DNA from: JAWWPY01 sp033854735
Lineage (GTDB): Bacteria; Actinomycetota; Actinomycetes; Streptosporangiales; Streptosporangiaceae
Assembly: GCA_033854735.1 (NCBI GenBank)
Contig: JAWWPY010000540.1
Span: 1-64,000, forward strand
Length of the DNA: 64,000 nt
Direction of reading: 5' to 3'
Shown: positions 1-7,548 of the stretch, piece by piece
Position numbering within the stretch: the stretch's first letter is position 1
Layout: each line of letters opens with the position of its first letter
The notes under the pieces: generated by a model
Database searches by the model: none
The model's input: only the letters and a program-made list of their open reading frames with translations
Told to the model about the DNA's origin: nothing
Made by a program: the position numbers and the translations under genes

Positions 1-411
1 GCCGCGCAGACGACGGCCGGGCTTCAGAAGTGGGTGCTCAGCAGCGGCACCTGGAAGCTCGCCTACACCCTCACCGGGGGGCTGGACCTCGGCGCCCCGT
101 ACCCGGTGCGCGGCTACCCGGCCGGGAACAACCCAGCAACCGGGCTCCCCTGGGCGCCCGCCACGGACGGCCTGCGCAACATCACCGGCCGGGTCAACCC
201 CGGCGGGACCGTCACCATCTGGGCGGTCACCTCCACGGTCAGCGGCGACGGGGACCAGGGCGCCGACCCCAACAAGCTCGTCGCCGTCACTGACAAGCTG
301 ACCGCCGTTACACCACCGGCCGAGAGCTTCAAGACCATCCGGGCGGCTGGGTTCGGCGAGGTGCTGCGCGGTGTGTCGTTCACTCCCGGAACGGAGATCA
401 CCAGCCGCTGA
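1..411 (+). CDS. Secreted repeat/propeller-like protein, C-terminal fragment
   Basis: The frame is open from the first base, so only the last 136 residues are present. The fragment is rich in Gly, Thr, Val and Pro. It contains the segments ITGRVNPGGTVTIW, GDQGADPNKLVAVTD and GEVLRGVSFTPG, which I recall from the ends of secreted actinobacterial beta-propeller-like proteins. The signal peptide and most of the fold lie outside the window, so location and fold are inferred. No transmembrane segment or sortase motif is visible at the C-terminus. The substrate or role cannot be told from this fragment. Confidence 0.6.
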   Translation, partial: AAQTTAGLQKWVLSSGTWKLAYTLTGGLDLGAPYPVRGYPAGNNPATGLPWAPATDGLRNITGRVNPGGTVTIWAVTSTVSGDGDQGADPNKLVAVTDKLTAVTPPAESFKTIRAAGFGEVLRGVSFTPGTEITSR

Positions 412-422
412 GCCGCGGCCCG

Positions 423-439
423 CCGGGATCGCGACCCGG
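423..439 (+). terminator. Possible terminator hairpin
   Basis: CCGGG and CCCGG can pair around a 7-base loop, 12 bases after the stop of the fragment gene. There is no T-run, as is common for actinobacterial terminators. The arms are short, so this is weak. Confidence 0.3.
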
Positions 440-692
440 AGCTAGCCGCCGGTCAGCGACTCCTTGGATCTGGCCTCGCCCGGGCAACCCCGGGGGGCAC
501 AGCGCGAGCCATGGCGATGGAGATGGAACTCGGTGGATCCTCGCCCGCGCCGCGTGAACTGGTCGCCTCGCCCCTGGTATGACTGGCCGCGCTCCTGGTG
601 TTGTCGCCCTCCGGCGGCATTAGCCGCTGGTCTAGAGTGCCGGGCAGGACCAGGCAGTACCGCAGGGACCAGCAGGGAGGCGGTCAGCGTTC

Positions 693-2111
693 ATGGAAGT
701 CCGCGACTACATCGAGGACAATGCGGAGGGTTTCTTCGAGGCGCTGAAAGAGTGGCTGGCCATCCCCTCGATCTCCGCCGATCCGGACCACCACGACGAC
801 GTCCGAGCCTCCGCCGAATGGCTCGCGGCGCGTTTCCGCGGCACCGGCTTCCCGGTCGTGGAGATCTGGGAGACTGGCGGGGCGTCCGAGCACCAGGGCC
901 GGCCGGCCGTGTTTGCGCACTGGCCATCCGATGACCCCGGCGCGCCGACGGTCCTGGTCTATGGGCATCACGATGTGCAGCCGGTCGAGCCGCTCAGCGA
1001 GTGGGACTCGCCGCCGTTCGAGCCGATCGAACGGGATGGCCAGCTATTCGCCCGCGGCGCCTCCGACGACAAGGGCCAGGTGCTCTTCCATGCCTTGGGT
1101 CTGCGCGCCTGCCTCGCCGTCGGCAATCGCACCGCGCCGCCCGTTGCGTTGAAGTTTTTGATCGAGGGGGAAGAGGAGTCCGGATCTCCGCACTTCGCCG
1201 ACCTCCTCCGGGCCCGCCGTGAGGCGCTCCGCTGCGACCTGATCGTCATTTCCGACACAACGATGTGGGCCGCTGATGTGCCGTCCATGTGCACCGGCAT
1301 GCGGGGCCTGATCGACGCCCAGATCGACCTGACCGGCCCGGACACCGATCTGCACTCTGGCTCGTTCGGCGGCGGGGTGCCGAACCCGCTGCACGCGCTC
1401 GCCGCGCTGCTGGCCGGCCTGCACGATGCCGACGGCCGGGTCACCTTGCCGGGCTTCTATGACCGCGTGCAGCCGCTGAGCGTGGCGGAGCGGGAGCTCT
1501 TCGCGCGGCTGCCATTCGACGAGAAGGCATGGCTCGCTGACGCCGGGCACAGCCAGGCGGCCAGCGGTGAGGCCGGCTACAGCACGCTGGAGCGGATCTG
1601 GGCCCGGCCGACGGCAGAGGTCAACGGGATGTGGGGCGGCCACACCGGGCCCGGGGGGAAGACCATCGTGCCGCGCCAGGCGCAGGCCAAGGTCTCGTTC
1701 CGGCTGGTCGCCCATCAGGAGCCTGCGGACGTCGCCGCGGCGCTGCGCGAGTACGTGGCGACGCGTACGCCAGCCGGCATCGATGCCTCAGTGACCTTCG
1801 GCGGGCCAGGTGTGCGCCCGTCCTTCTCGGATCTTGACTCGGCCCCGGTGCGGGCGGCTCGGCGGGCCATGGAACGTGCGTTCGGCCGGGAAGTTCTCTT
1901 TACCCGTGAGGGAGGCAGCGGGCCGGAGGCTGATCTCGCTGACATCCTGGCGGCGCCGCTGGTGTTCGTCGCGGTCGGCCTCGATGAGGACCGCATCCAC
2001 GCGCCGAACGAGAAGGTCGAGATGGCGCTCCTGCTCAAGGGGGCGGAGGCGGCCGCCTACCTGTGGGATGACCTGGCCGCAGCGGGCCGCGAGATCACGG
2101 CGGCGCAGTGA
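693..2111 (+). CDS. M20-family metallopeptidase (dipeptidase type)
   Basis: A 472-residue zinc peptidase of the ArgE/DapE/ACY1/CPG2 family, likely a cytosolic dipeptidase or aminoacyl hydrolase. The metal site is visible in order: GHHD near residues 91-94, ASDDKG near 123-128, EGEEES near 159-163, SDT near 213, and IHAPNEK close to the C-terminus. Length is normal for the family. The lid/dimerisation domain follows the SDT motif (LHSGSFGG region). The start ATG fits the conserved N-terminal alpha helix. The stop overlaps the next start by 4 nt (GTGA), so it is probably co-translated with nudC. The exact substrate is not predictable; family assignment is firm. Confidence 0.93.
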   Translation: MEVRDYIEDNAEGFFEALKEWLAIPSISADPDHHDDVRASAEWLAARFRGTGFPVVEIWETGGASEHQGRPAVFAHWPSDDPGAPTVLVYGHHDVQPVEPLSEWDSPPFEPIERDGQLFARGASDDKGQVLFHALGLRACLAVGNRTAPPVALKFLIEGEEESGSPHFADLLRARREALRCDLIVISDTTMWAADVPSMCTGMRGLIDAQIDLTGPDTDLHSGSFGGGVPNPLHALAALLAGLHDADGRVTLPGFYDRVQPLSVAERELFARLPFDEKAWLADAGHSQAASGEAGYSTLERIWARPTAEVNGMWGGHTGPGGKTIVPRQAQAKVSFRLVAHQEPADVAAALREYVATRTPAGIDASVTFGGPGVRPSFSDLDSAPVRAARRAMERAFGREVLFTREGGSGPEADLADILAAPLVFVAVGLDEDRIHAPNEKVEMALLLKGAEAAAYLWDDLAAAGREITAAQ

Positions 2112-3166
2112 GTCCGAGCACGGGGAGTCCGGGCACGGGGAGTCCGGGCACGGGCAGTCCGGGCACGGGGAGTGTCAGCACGGGGGGTCCGGGGGCCGGG
2201 AATCCGGGGGCGGGACTGGCTGGGCTCGTGCTGGCCCGCAGCGCTGTGGACCGGGCGGGCGATCGCCGCCACGACGACGCGTGGCTCGCCGCCGCCTGGG
2301 CCGACCCGGGCACGCGGGTCCTGGTCCTCGACGACGGCCAGGCGCTGACCCGGTTCTACGCCGAGAGGGCCGAACTCGTCCTGGTGCCCCCGGCCGAGGC
2401 GCCTGAAGGCGTGCGGTTCCTGCTCGGCGTGGACGCCTCGGGTGTCGTGTATTTCGGCGTGGCCGGCCCGCTGGGTGGGCTCGGCGCCGATCCCGCCGCG
2501 TTGCCCGGGCGCGGGTCCAGTTGGGAGGATCCGGTTCTGCCGGGTGTCCGGCCCGCTGGCCTGCGGCAGGCAGCGGCGCTGCTGGACGACCGCGACGCCG
2601 GCCTGTTCACACATGCTGTCGCGCTGGCCAACTGGCATGCCACCCATACCCACTGCCCGCGCTGCGGCGCGGTGACGGTTCCGGTCGCGGCGGGCCACGC
2701 ACGGCATTGCCCGGTCGACGGCAGTGAGCACTTCCCGAGGATCGACCCTGCGGTGATCATGCTGGTGACCGACCCCGATGACCGGTGCCTGCTGGCCCGC
2801 AACCAGCAGTGGCCGCAGCGGCGGGTGTCAATCCTGGCCGGTTTCGTGGAGCCGGGTGAGGCCGCAGAGCAGGCCGTGGTCCGCGAGGTGGCCGAGGAGA
2901 CCGGGATCGCCGTCAGCCAGGTCCGCTATCTGGGCAGCCAGCCCTGGCCCATGCCGCAGAGCCTGATGCTCGGGTTCCGCGCGCTGGCCTCGGGCGGCCT
3001 CGACATCCACGTTGACCAGGACGAGATCGCCGAGGCGCGCTGGTTCAGCCGGGACGACCTGCGCCGCGCCCTGGCAGCGGGCGAGGTGCTGCTGCCGCCC
3101 TCGGTGTCCATCGCGCACCGGATCATCGAGACCTGGTACGGCGAGAGGCTCCCCGGCACCCCCTGA
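2108..3166 (+). CDS. nudC: NAD(+) diphosphatase, NUDIX family
   Basis: A 352-residue NUDIX hydrolase expected to cleave NADH/NAD+ to NMN and AMP, or NAD caps from RNA. Seen: a zinc ribbon near residues 183-205 (CPRCG, then CPVDG), the NUDIX box at about 245-267 (GFVEPGE ... REVAEETGI), and the NADH-specific SQPWPMPQS motif at 277-285. The fourth zinc position is Asp rather than Cys. The first 35 residues are a low-complexity Ser-Pro-Gly-Thr stretch encoded by a 15-bp tandem repeat that begins right at the overlap with the upstream peptidase stop. That extension is not part of the fold, so the useful protein begins near residue 37. Confidence 0.93.
   Translation: MSPSTGSPGTGSPGTGSPGTGSVSTGGPGAGNPGAGLAGLVLARSAVDRAGDRRHDDAWLAAAWADPGTRVLVLDDGQALTRFYAERAELVLVPPAEAPEGVRFLLGVDASGVVYFGVAGPLGGLGADPAALPGRGSSWEDPVLPGVRPAGLRQAAALLDDRDAGLFTHAVALANWHATHTHCPRCGAVTVPVAAGHARHCPVDGSEHFPRIDPAVIMLVTDPDDRCLLARNQQWPQRRVSILAGFVEPGEAAEQAVVREVAEETGIAVSQVRYLGSQPWPMPQSLMLGFRALASGGLDIHVDQDEIAEARWFSRDDLRRALAAGEVLLPPSVSIAHRIIETWYGERLPGTP
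2111..2215. repeat. 15-bp tandem repeat, 7 copies, coding
   Basis: Seven units of consensus AGTCCGGGCACGGGG run from the first bases of nudC. The last three are diverged. The unit length keeps the frame and encodes Ser-Pro-Gly-Thr-Gly repeats. Confidence 0.9.
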
Positions 3167-3205
3167 GCCTGCGCCGCTCCGTCTGGCGGGTCGGCAGGCG
3201 GCCCC

Positions 3206-3311
3206 GGTATCAGGCGGCTGCAGTCTCGGGCGGGCTGGCGGTGGCCCCGGTCTCAGGCGGGTGCAGTCTCAGGCGGGCTGGCAAGTGGCCCGGTCTCAGG
3301 CGGGTGCGAGC
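3206..3311. repeat. 43-bp tandem repeat, about 2.4 copies
   Basis: Copies start at 3206, 3249 and 3292 with GGTMTCAGGCGG. They fill the gap between the convergent nudC and oxidoreductase genes. The last copy contains the stop codon of the minus-strand gene. Confidence 0.8.
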
Positions 3312-4258
3312 GCGCGGACGGCGTTGGCCTCGTCCACCCCGGGACCGGGCACGATCATGACGACCGGCGTGTCGAGGCCCTTGGCTTGGTACTCGGCCAC
3401 GCGCTCGCGGCAGGCTTCCGGCGACCCGTGCACGAAAAGGTCGTCGACGACCTGGTCGGGAATGGCGGCGAGGGCGCCCCGGCGGTCTCCCGCGGCCCAG
3501 GCGTCCTGCATCGGCCGCAGTGCCTCGCCGCGGCCGAGCCAGTCCTGGAAGGCGGCATACGCGGGGACAGTCAGGTAGGCGGTGAGGAGGCGGCGGCCGA
3601 TGGCCCTGGCCGTCTCCGTGTCGGTGGTGGGGCAGACGAACACCCGGGCGATCAGTTCGCAGTCCGGACCGGCCTCCGCCCGCACGGCCGCCACATCGCC
3701 GGGGGAGAGCCAGTTCGTGATGGCGCCATCGGCGAGCGACGCCGCGAGGGCGACCATCCCAGGACGCAACGCGGCCAGGGCGAGAGCGGGCGGCGGCTCA
3801 GGGGCCTGCTCCAGCCGGAAACCCCGCACGCTAAACGTTTCGTATTCCTCGGTCACTTTCTCCCCGGCCAGGGCGGCACGCAGGAATCGAAGCGTGTCGC
3901 GGGAGCGCTGGTACGGCTTGGCCAGCGGGATGCCGTTCCACTGCTCAACGATCACCGCCGACGACACGCCGATGCCCAGCACGAACCGGCCGGGGGCGAG
4001 TGTGGCCAGGGTAGCCGCGTTCATCGCGAGCAGGGCAGGCCCCCGGGTGTAGATCCCGGCGATCGCGGTGCCGAGCCGCAGCCGGGTGCTCCAGTGAGCC
4101 ACCAGGGCGAGCGGGGTGAAGGCGTCCGACCCGTTCATCTCTGCCGACCAGGCGTCGGTGTATCCCAGGTCGGGGAGGGCCGCGACGATCTCCCGCTGGT
4201 CGGGCAGAGGCATGCCGCGCAGCGGGAGCGTGATGCCCCATCTGGCTGTTGGTCCCAT
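3296..4258 (-). CDS. Luciferase-like F420-dependent oxidoreductase
   Basis: A 320-residue TIM-barrel enzyme of the luciferase-like monooxygenase family, in actinomycetes usually using cofactor F420. Visible family features: ITLPL at the first strand, the GYTDAWSAE segment, LRLGTAIAGIYTRGP, the APGRFVLGIGVSS segment, and the C-terminal GSPEACRERVAEY helix. I place the start at ATG 4258, 7 nt after an AAGGAA ribosome site; the frame continues upstream without support. The stop lies inside a 43-bp repeat array and the upstream side is a 19-bp repeat array, so the gene is bracketed by repeats. The substrate is unknown. Confidence 0.88.
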   Translation of the reverse strand: MGPTARWGITLPLRGMPLPDQREIVAALPDLGYTDAWSAEMNGSDAFTPLALVAHWSTRLRLGTAIAGIYTRGPALLAMNAATLATLAPGRFVLGIGVSSAVIVEQWNGIPLAKPYQRSRDTLRFLRAALAGEKVTEEYETFSVRGFRLEQAPEPPPALALAALRPGMVALAASLADGAITNWLSPGDVAAVRAEAGPDCELIARVFVCPTTDTETARAIGRRLLTAYLTVPAYAAFQDWLGRGEALRPMQDAWAAGDRRGALAAIPDQVVDDLFVHGSPEACRERVAEYQAKGLDTPVVMIVPGPGVDEANAVRALAPA

Positions 4259-4301
4259 TGCACATTTCCTTCCGCGGTTCCCGCTCATCATGGCGCATTC
4301 C

Positions 4302-4453
4302 CGGTCTGATGGCCCACGCCCGGTGTCGCGGTGCCTGCCCGGTGTCGCGGTGCCTGCCCGGTGTCGCGGTGCCTGCCCGGTGTCGCGGTGCCTGCCCGGT
4401 GTCGCGGTGCCTGCCCGGTGTCACGGTGCCCGCCCGGTCTGAGGGTGCCTGCC
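4302..4453. repeat. 19-bp tandem repeat, 8 copies, intergenic
   Basis: Eight head-to-tail units of consensus CGGTGTCGCGGTGCCTGCC. The central five are essentially identical; the outer ones are diverged. The unit is not a multiple of three and lies between divergent genes. There are no spacers, so this is not CRISPR. Confidence 0.92.
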
Positions 4454-4549
4454 GGGGTCGCGTAATATTCCCCGAAGATGGCCGCAGCAGGGCCGGCGGC
4501 CGTGGCAGGATGCCCGGCATGAATCCAGAATCCGCTGACCAGCCGGCTT

Positions 4550-5506
4550 GTGCCTATGTCACGTGATCTTGATCTGGATGCCGTCTTTGGCAGCTCATCG
4601 CCCGCTGAGACCTTCGCCGCTGTGCTCACCGAGGCACGGATGGTGCTCGGTGAGATCGGCAGCCCGCTCGACGCGGAGTTGTGGGGCTCGGACATTCTCG
4701 CCGCGCTCGGCGGCCCGAAGGGCAACGCAGCGATCGCGATCGTGCCTGCCGCAGAGGCGACGGGCACTGCTGAGGCGCTCGCTATCCTGCGCGTCATGGC
4801 CGCGGTCGGCTGGCCAGAGCTGCGCTCGATCGCGACGCAGGCAGCCGACCGGATGGCCGCAGCCACCCATGAAGCGCCGGGCCGTGAGGCGCCGGGCCGT
4901 GAAGCGCCGGGCCGTGAAGCGCCGGGCCGTGAAGGATCGGGCCGTGAAGCGCCGGGCCGTGAGGCTCCGGGCCGTGAAGGATCGGGCCGTGAAGCATCGG
5001 GCCGTGAAGCACCGGGCCTTGACGAGCCGCCGTGGGGGGCCGTGATGGGCGCGCCGACCGTGGGGGAGTGCTGGCGTTATGGCGATGACCGGGGCCTTCA
5101 GGAGGCCGTGACCATGAGCTTCGGTTACGGCACGGAACTTCACGTGGTGTCGCTGCTCCTCGATCACGGATGTGGCGGCGGCATCAAGGATGTGTGGGTC
5201 GGCGACGCGGGAGATGTGCTCGAGCGGACCAGGGCGATGGCTGACCAGGACCCCGCGATGATCTTCGAGATGATCAGCCCGGCTGATGCGCGGGTTAGGG
5301 CGCTACGGGCGATCGCGGCCGGTGAGTGCCCCAGCCAGCCGGACGAGATCGGCAATGTCTCATCCACCAGGGCCATCCTGCGGACCCGGGTCGCCTTGCT
5401 CCCTCGCCAGTTATCCGAGCAGCTATCGGAATCGAGAGCACTGCTCTTGACAGGCCGGGGCAGATATGGAACGTTGCTCTTAGATAAGAGCAATGCTCTC
5501 GATTAG
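4550..5506 (+). CDS. Hypothetical protein with internal EAPGR repeats
   Basis: I do not recognise this 318-residue protein. Residues 1-105 look globular and alpha-helical (FAAVLTEARMVLGEIGSPLDAELWGSDIL, split by its Gly/Pro turns). Residues about 108-157 are ten EAPGR-like pentapeptides encoded by a 15-bp repeat. A second globular part of about 130 residues follows, with GTELHVVSLLLDHGCGGGIKD and a helical section. GTG 4550 and ATG 4556 are both possible starts and neither has a clear ribosome site. The last 25 codons run through the operator-like palindromes of the next gene, so the original end may have been earlier. Soluble; no signal or membrane segment seen. Confidence 0.7.
   Translation: MPMSRDLDLDAVFGSSSPAETFAAVLTEARMVLGEIGSPLDAELWGSDILAALGGPKGNAAIAIVPAAEATGTAEALAILRVMAAVGWPELRSIATQAADRMAAATHEAPGREAPGREAPGREAPGREGSGREAPGREAPGREGSGREASGREAPGLDEPPWGAVMGAPTVGECWRYGDDRGLQEAVTMSFGYGTELHVVSLLLDHGCGGGIKDVWVGDAGDVLERTRAMADQDPAMIFEMISPADARVRALRAIAAGECPSQPDEIGNVSSTRAILRTRVALLPRQLSEQLSESRALLLTGRGRYGTLLLDKSNALD
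4871..5020. repeat. 15-bp tandem repeat, 10 copies, coding
   Basis: Ten units of consensus GAAGCGCCGGGCCGT in the reading frame of the 4550-5506 gene, giving Glu-Ala-Pro-Gly-Arg repeats. Variants GGATCG, CTCCG and CATCG alternate. Confidence 0.92.
5435..5499 (+). promoter_or_regulatory. Paired operator-like palindromes upstream of the deazaflavin enzyme
   Basis: The palindrome AGAGCA-N-TGCTCT occurs at 5435-5447 and again around 5487-5499, about 52-53 bp apart, close to five helical turns. The second copy shares its half-site with a perfect inverted repeat, TTGCTCTTA/TAAGAGCAA with a GA loop at 5474-5493. A TTGACA hexamer overlaps the first copy at 5447-5452; I see no convincing -10 at normal spacing. 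The arrangement resembles sites of TetR- or MarR-type repressors. The whole element lies within the last codons of the upstream gene and ends 17 bp before ATG 5516. Confidence 0.55.
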
Positions 5507-5515
5507 GAGCGAGTA

Positions 5516-5968
5516 ATGAGCACCGATCCAGCGCCCCGTTACATTCAGCCGAGTGGCTTGACGACCAAGGTCTTCAACAACGCAGTCCAGGCTCTGACCC
5601 GCGCCGGGGTCAGCGTCATGGGATCCCGTGTCCTGGCCGTGCGCGGCCGCCAGAGCGGTGAGTGGCGGACCACCCCGGTGAACCTGCTGACCGTGGACGG
5701 TGCGAGATACCTGGTCGCACCGCGCGGCCAGACGCAGTGGGTGCGCAACCTGCGCGTCGCCGGCGGTGGCGAGCTACGGGTGGGCCGCCGCGTCCAGCGG
5801 TTCACCGCCGTGGAATTGGCCGACGAGGAGAAGCCGCTGGTGCTTCGCGCCTACCTCAAGCGCTGGGCGTGGGAGGTCGGCATGTTCTTCGAGAACATCA
5901 CGCCCGAGTCCACCGACGAGCAGTTGCTGGGCATCGCGCCGGGATTCCCGGTCTTCCGGGTCAGCTAG
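5516..5968 (+). CDS. Nitroreductase-family deazaflavin (F420)-dependent oxidoreductase
   Basis: A 150-residue split-barrel protein of the Ddn/DUF385 family, which binds reduced F420 and reduces quinones or nitro compounds at the membrane or in the cytosol. Family signs: an N-terminal helix with a conserved GS.VLAVRGRQSGEWRTTPV pattern, then YLVAPRGQTQWVRNLR, the strand-turn that contacts the cofactor phosphate, and the C-terminal FPVFRV strand. Length is typical. ATG 5516 follows AGGAGCGAGTA, a usable ribosome site. Paired palindromes just upstream suggest repressor control. The true substrate is not predictable. Confidence 0.9.
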   Translation: MSTDPAPRYIQPSGLTTKVFNNAVQALTRAGVSVMGSRVLAVRGRQSGEWRTTPVNLLTVDGARYLVAPRGQTQWVRNLRVAGGGELRVGRRVQRFTAVELADEEKPLVLRAYLKRWAWEVGMFFENITPESTDEQLLGIAPGFPVFRVS

Positions 5969-6009
5969 CGGGTGCTTGCCTGCTGCGCACGTGGCCTGAT
6001 GAGCATCCG

Positions 6010-6354
6010 ATGTCCGCGCTGATCAAGGGTTTCTGCCTGCTTGTCGGCTTTTTCCTTGAACTCGCTGTTCTCGGGTCAGCTGGGTACTGGGGCTTTACCG
6101 TGAGCCCGGATCTCGCCGTCCGCCTGCTGGCTGGCCTTGGCGTTCCGGTCCTGCTCGCCATGGCGTGGGGGGTCTTCGCCGCCCCGCGGGCAGCCAGGCC
6201 GCTGCGCGGAGCGCCTCGCGCTGCGTTCGAGGTCGCCTGGTTCGGCGCTGGTGTGGTGCTGCTCGCCGCCGCAGGGGCGGGGATCGTGGCCGCCATGCTC
6301 GCGCTCGACTACCTCGCCAACACGATGCTGCTGCGCCTGTGGCTGCGCCGCTAG
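6010..6354 (+). CDS. YrdB-family (DUF2568) small membrane protein
   Basis: A 114-residue integral membrane protein with about four hydrophobic helices: near residues 5-28, 35-53, 70-90 and 92-105. The phrases GFFLELAVLGSAGYWGF, PVLLAMAWGVFAAPRA and FEVAWFGAGVVLL are typical of the YrdB/DUF2568 family, whose function is unknown. I start at ATG 6010 because it opens directly into the first helix; the frame runs further upstream, but across the end of the preceding gene. It follows the deazaflavin enzyme by 41 bp on the same strand and may share its transcript. A strong hairpin lies 57 bp after its stop. Confidence 0.82.
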   Translation: MSALIKGFCLLVGFFLELAVLGSAGYWGFTVSPDLAVRLLAGLGVPVLLAMAWGVFAAPRAARPLRGAPRAAFEVAWFGAGVVLLAAAGAGIVAAMLALDYLANTMLLRLWLRR

Positions 6355-6410
6355 CTGCTCGTCCACGCTCCCGCCCGTCGCATCCGCGAACTCACGCACT
6401 CTCCGCGATT

Positions 6411-6450
6411 GCGGTGGATTGGGGGCCGCCAGTGCCCCCCAATCCACCGC
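6411..6450. repeat. Long perfect hairpin between convergent genes
   Basis: Fifteen-base perfect arms, GCGGTGGATTGGGGG and CCCCCAATCCACCGC, around a 10-base loop. It sits between the convergent yrdB-like and AbiEi/DUF559 genes, so it could terminate both. Its right flank CCGCGATCATGGAAGGC recurs, reverse-complemented, at 40921-40937, and a related hairpin lies at 7454-7513. It is therefore a member of a dispersed family, not only a terminator. Confidence 0.8.
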
Positions 6451-6452
6451 GA

Positions 6453-7412
6453 TCATGGAAGGCGGAGGGCGCACGTGGGGCCGCATCGGCCTGGCTGACC
6501 TGGCCAGCCACGGACACTCAGCACTGCGGCTACCTCCATCGCGACGAGGCATGGCCGCCCGAACACGTCGGCGAAACTGTAGCGGAGGGTCACCAGCCCC
6601 TCGGCGGCTGCCGCGTTGTCCCGCCGCGCGTCGCCCCAGCGTGTTTCGCGAGGGTGGGCGGCGCGGCCGTCGGTCTCTACGACCACCCCATATTCGGCGT
6701 AGAGGTTGTCCCGGTATCGGACGCGCCCGCCGTGCGAACTTCTGGCCTGCCGTACGGCACGCGGTAGCCCATGGGCGCGCTCGACGCCTTTCATGTATCG
6801 ACGCTCCAGACCGGACAGTGCACCGTCACTGACATCGCCGAGCACGGCGCGCAAATCGCCCCGCCAGCGCAGCTTCTTGCGGCTCTCGATGGCCCGGAGT
6901 AACCGCTGCGGCGTGGTCAGCCGGCTTCCGCAAGCCTGATACAGCCAGCCACAGGCCTCGTCGAACGAGCACGACACCTGCGTCAAGTCGACTACGGTCT
7001 CCTCCAGCCTGGTCCTCGGCGGCGTCAGGCAGGGATGGCGCGCCTCGGCGATCCGGTCCGAGCGGTGGATGACCATGCCTGGAATCCGTGCGACATGTTG
7101 CTGCCGTGGCACGGACAGGTGGATGAGGGCGCCACGCCTATCCGTGAGATCGCTCAGCTCGGCGGCGGTTCGGTGGCTAAGAACGGCGCTTGTCCCGACC
7201 CGCAGCACGGCGGCCCAAAGTATGCCCTCGCGGGACGGCTCCCCGGTGAAGGTCGAATAAACGCCCGGCTGGAGCGCCCGCCACGTGCCCCGGCGGAGCC
7301 TCGACTTGACCGTGTCCGCGCTGACACCAGCCTCGAGTGCCTGGCGGCGGCAGATCACACCGCACTGCTGCTCCGCAAGGTCGCGAAGCGCCAACGGAAT
7401 TTCGCGGGTCAT
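6453..7412 (-). CDS. AbiEi-like antitoxin domain / DUF559 nuclease-fold protein
   Basis: A 319-residue protein. Residues 1-60 form the AbiEi-type winged helix (LRDLAEQQCGVICRRQAL, then SRLRRGTWRALQPGVY); the middle resembles the AbiEi C-terminal region (AVLSHRTAAELSDL, HLSVPRQ). Residues about 230-319 form a DUF559 domain with the Vsr-like endonuclease fold (YRDNLYAEYGVVVETDGRAAH, RRDNAAAAEGL). ATG 7412 is chosen because homologous N-termini begin at this helix; the frame extends upstream through a hairpin repeat. Such two-domain proteins are common orphans in actinomycetes; a role in defence is suspected from the domains but unproven. No partner toxin is adjacent. Confidence 0.85.
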   Translation of the reverse strand: MTREIPLALRDLAEQQCGVICRRQALEAGVSADTVKSRLRRGTWRALQPGVYSTFTGEPSREGILWAAVLRVGTSAVLSHRTAAELSDLTDRRGALIHLSVPRQQHVARIPGMVIHRSDRIAEARHPCLTPPRTRLEETVVDLTQVSCSFDEACGWLYQACGSRLTTPQRLLRAIESRKKLRWRGDLRAVLGDVSDGALSGLERRYMKGVERAHGLPRAVRQARSSHGGRVRYRDNLYAEYGVVVETDGRAAHPRETRWGDARRDNAAAAEGLVTLRYSFADVFGRPCLVAMEVAAVLSVRGWPGQPGRCGPTCALRLP

Positions 7413-7453
7413 GGCATCCAAGCATGCGCACCCCTGCCGACAACGCCGGGGCA

Positions 7454-7513
7454 TTTCATGATCGCGGTGTATGAGGGGTCTCCAGCGGCCCCCCATCCAC
7501 CGCGATCATGAAA
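7454..7513. repeat. Second member of the long-hairpin family
   Basis: Perfect 16-base arms TTTCATGATCGCGGTG and CACCGCGATCATGAAA, extended inward by a further nine bases with two mismatches, around a loop of about 10. It lies between the end of the PHP gene and the start of the AbiEi/DUF559 gene. Its core matches the hairpin at 6411-6450, so related elements flank the AbiEi/DUF559 gene on both sides in the same orientation. Confidence 0.8.
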
Positions 7514-7548
7514 CCGGCACGGCACGGCACGAGGCGCGCTGGTGCGGG

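Noticed and set aside
3296..4258. F420 cluster with the enzymes at 3.3, 5.5 and 55.2 kb
   Set aside because: The three genes are separate and belong to different families; their presence reflects actinobacterial background.
4302..4453. Regular 19-20-bp repeats that look like CRISPR (also 20879-20978 and 41021-41090)
   Set aside because: The units are head to tail with no unique spacers, there is no leader, and no cas gene is in the window.
4519..4566. 16-codon frame MNPESADQPACAYVT upstream of the repeat-bearing hypothetical
   Set aside because: Too short and no ribosome site; overlap with the next start may be chance.
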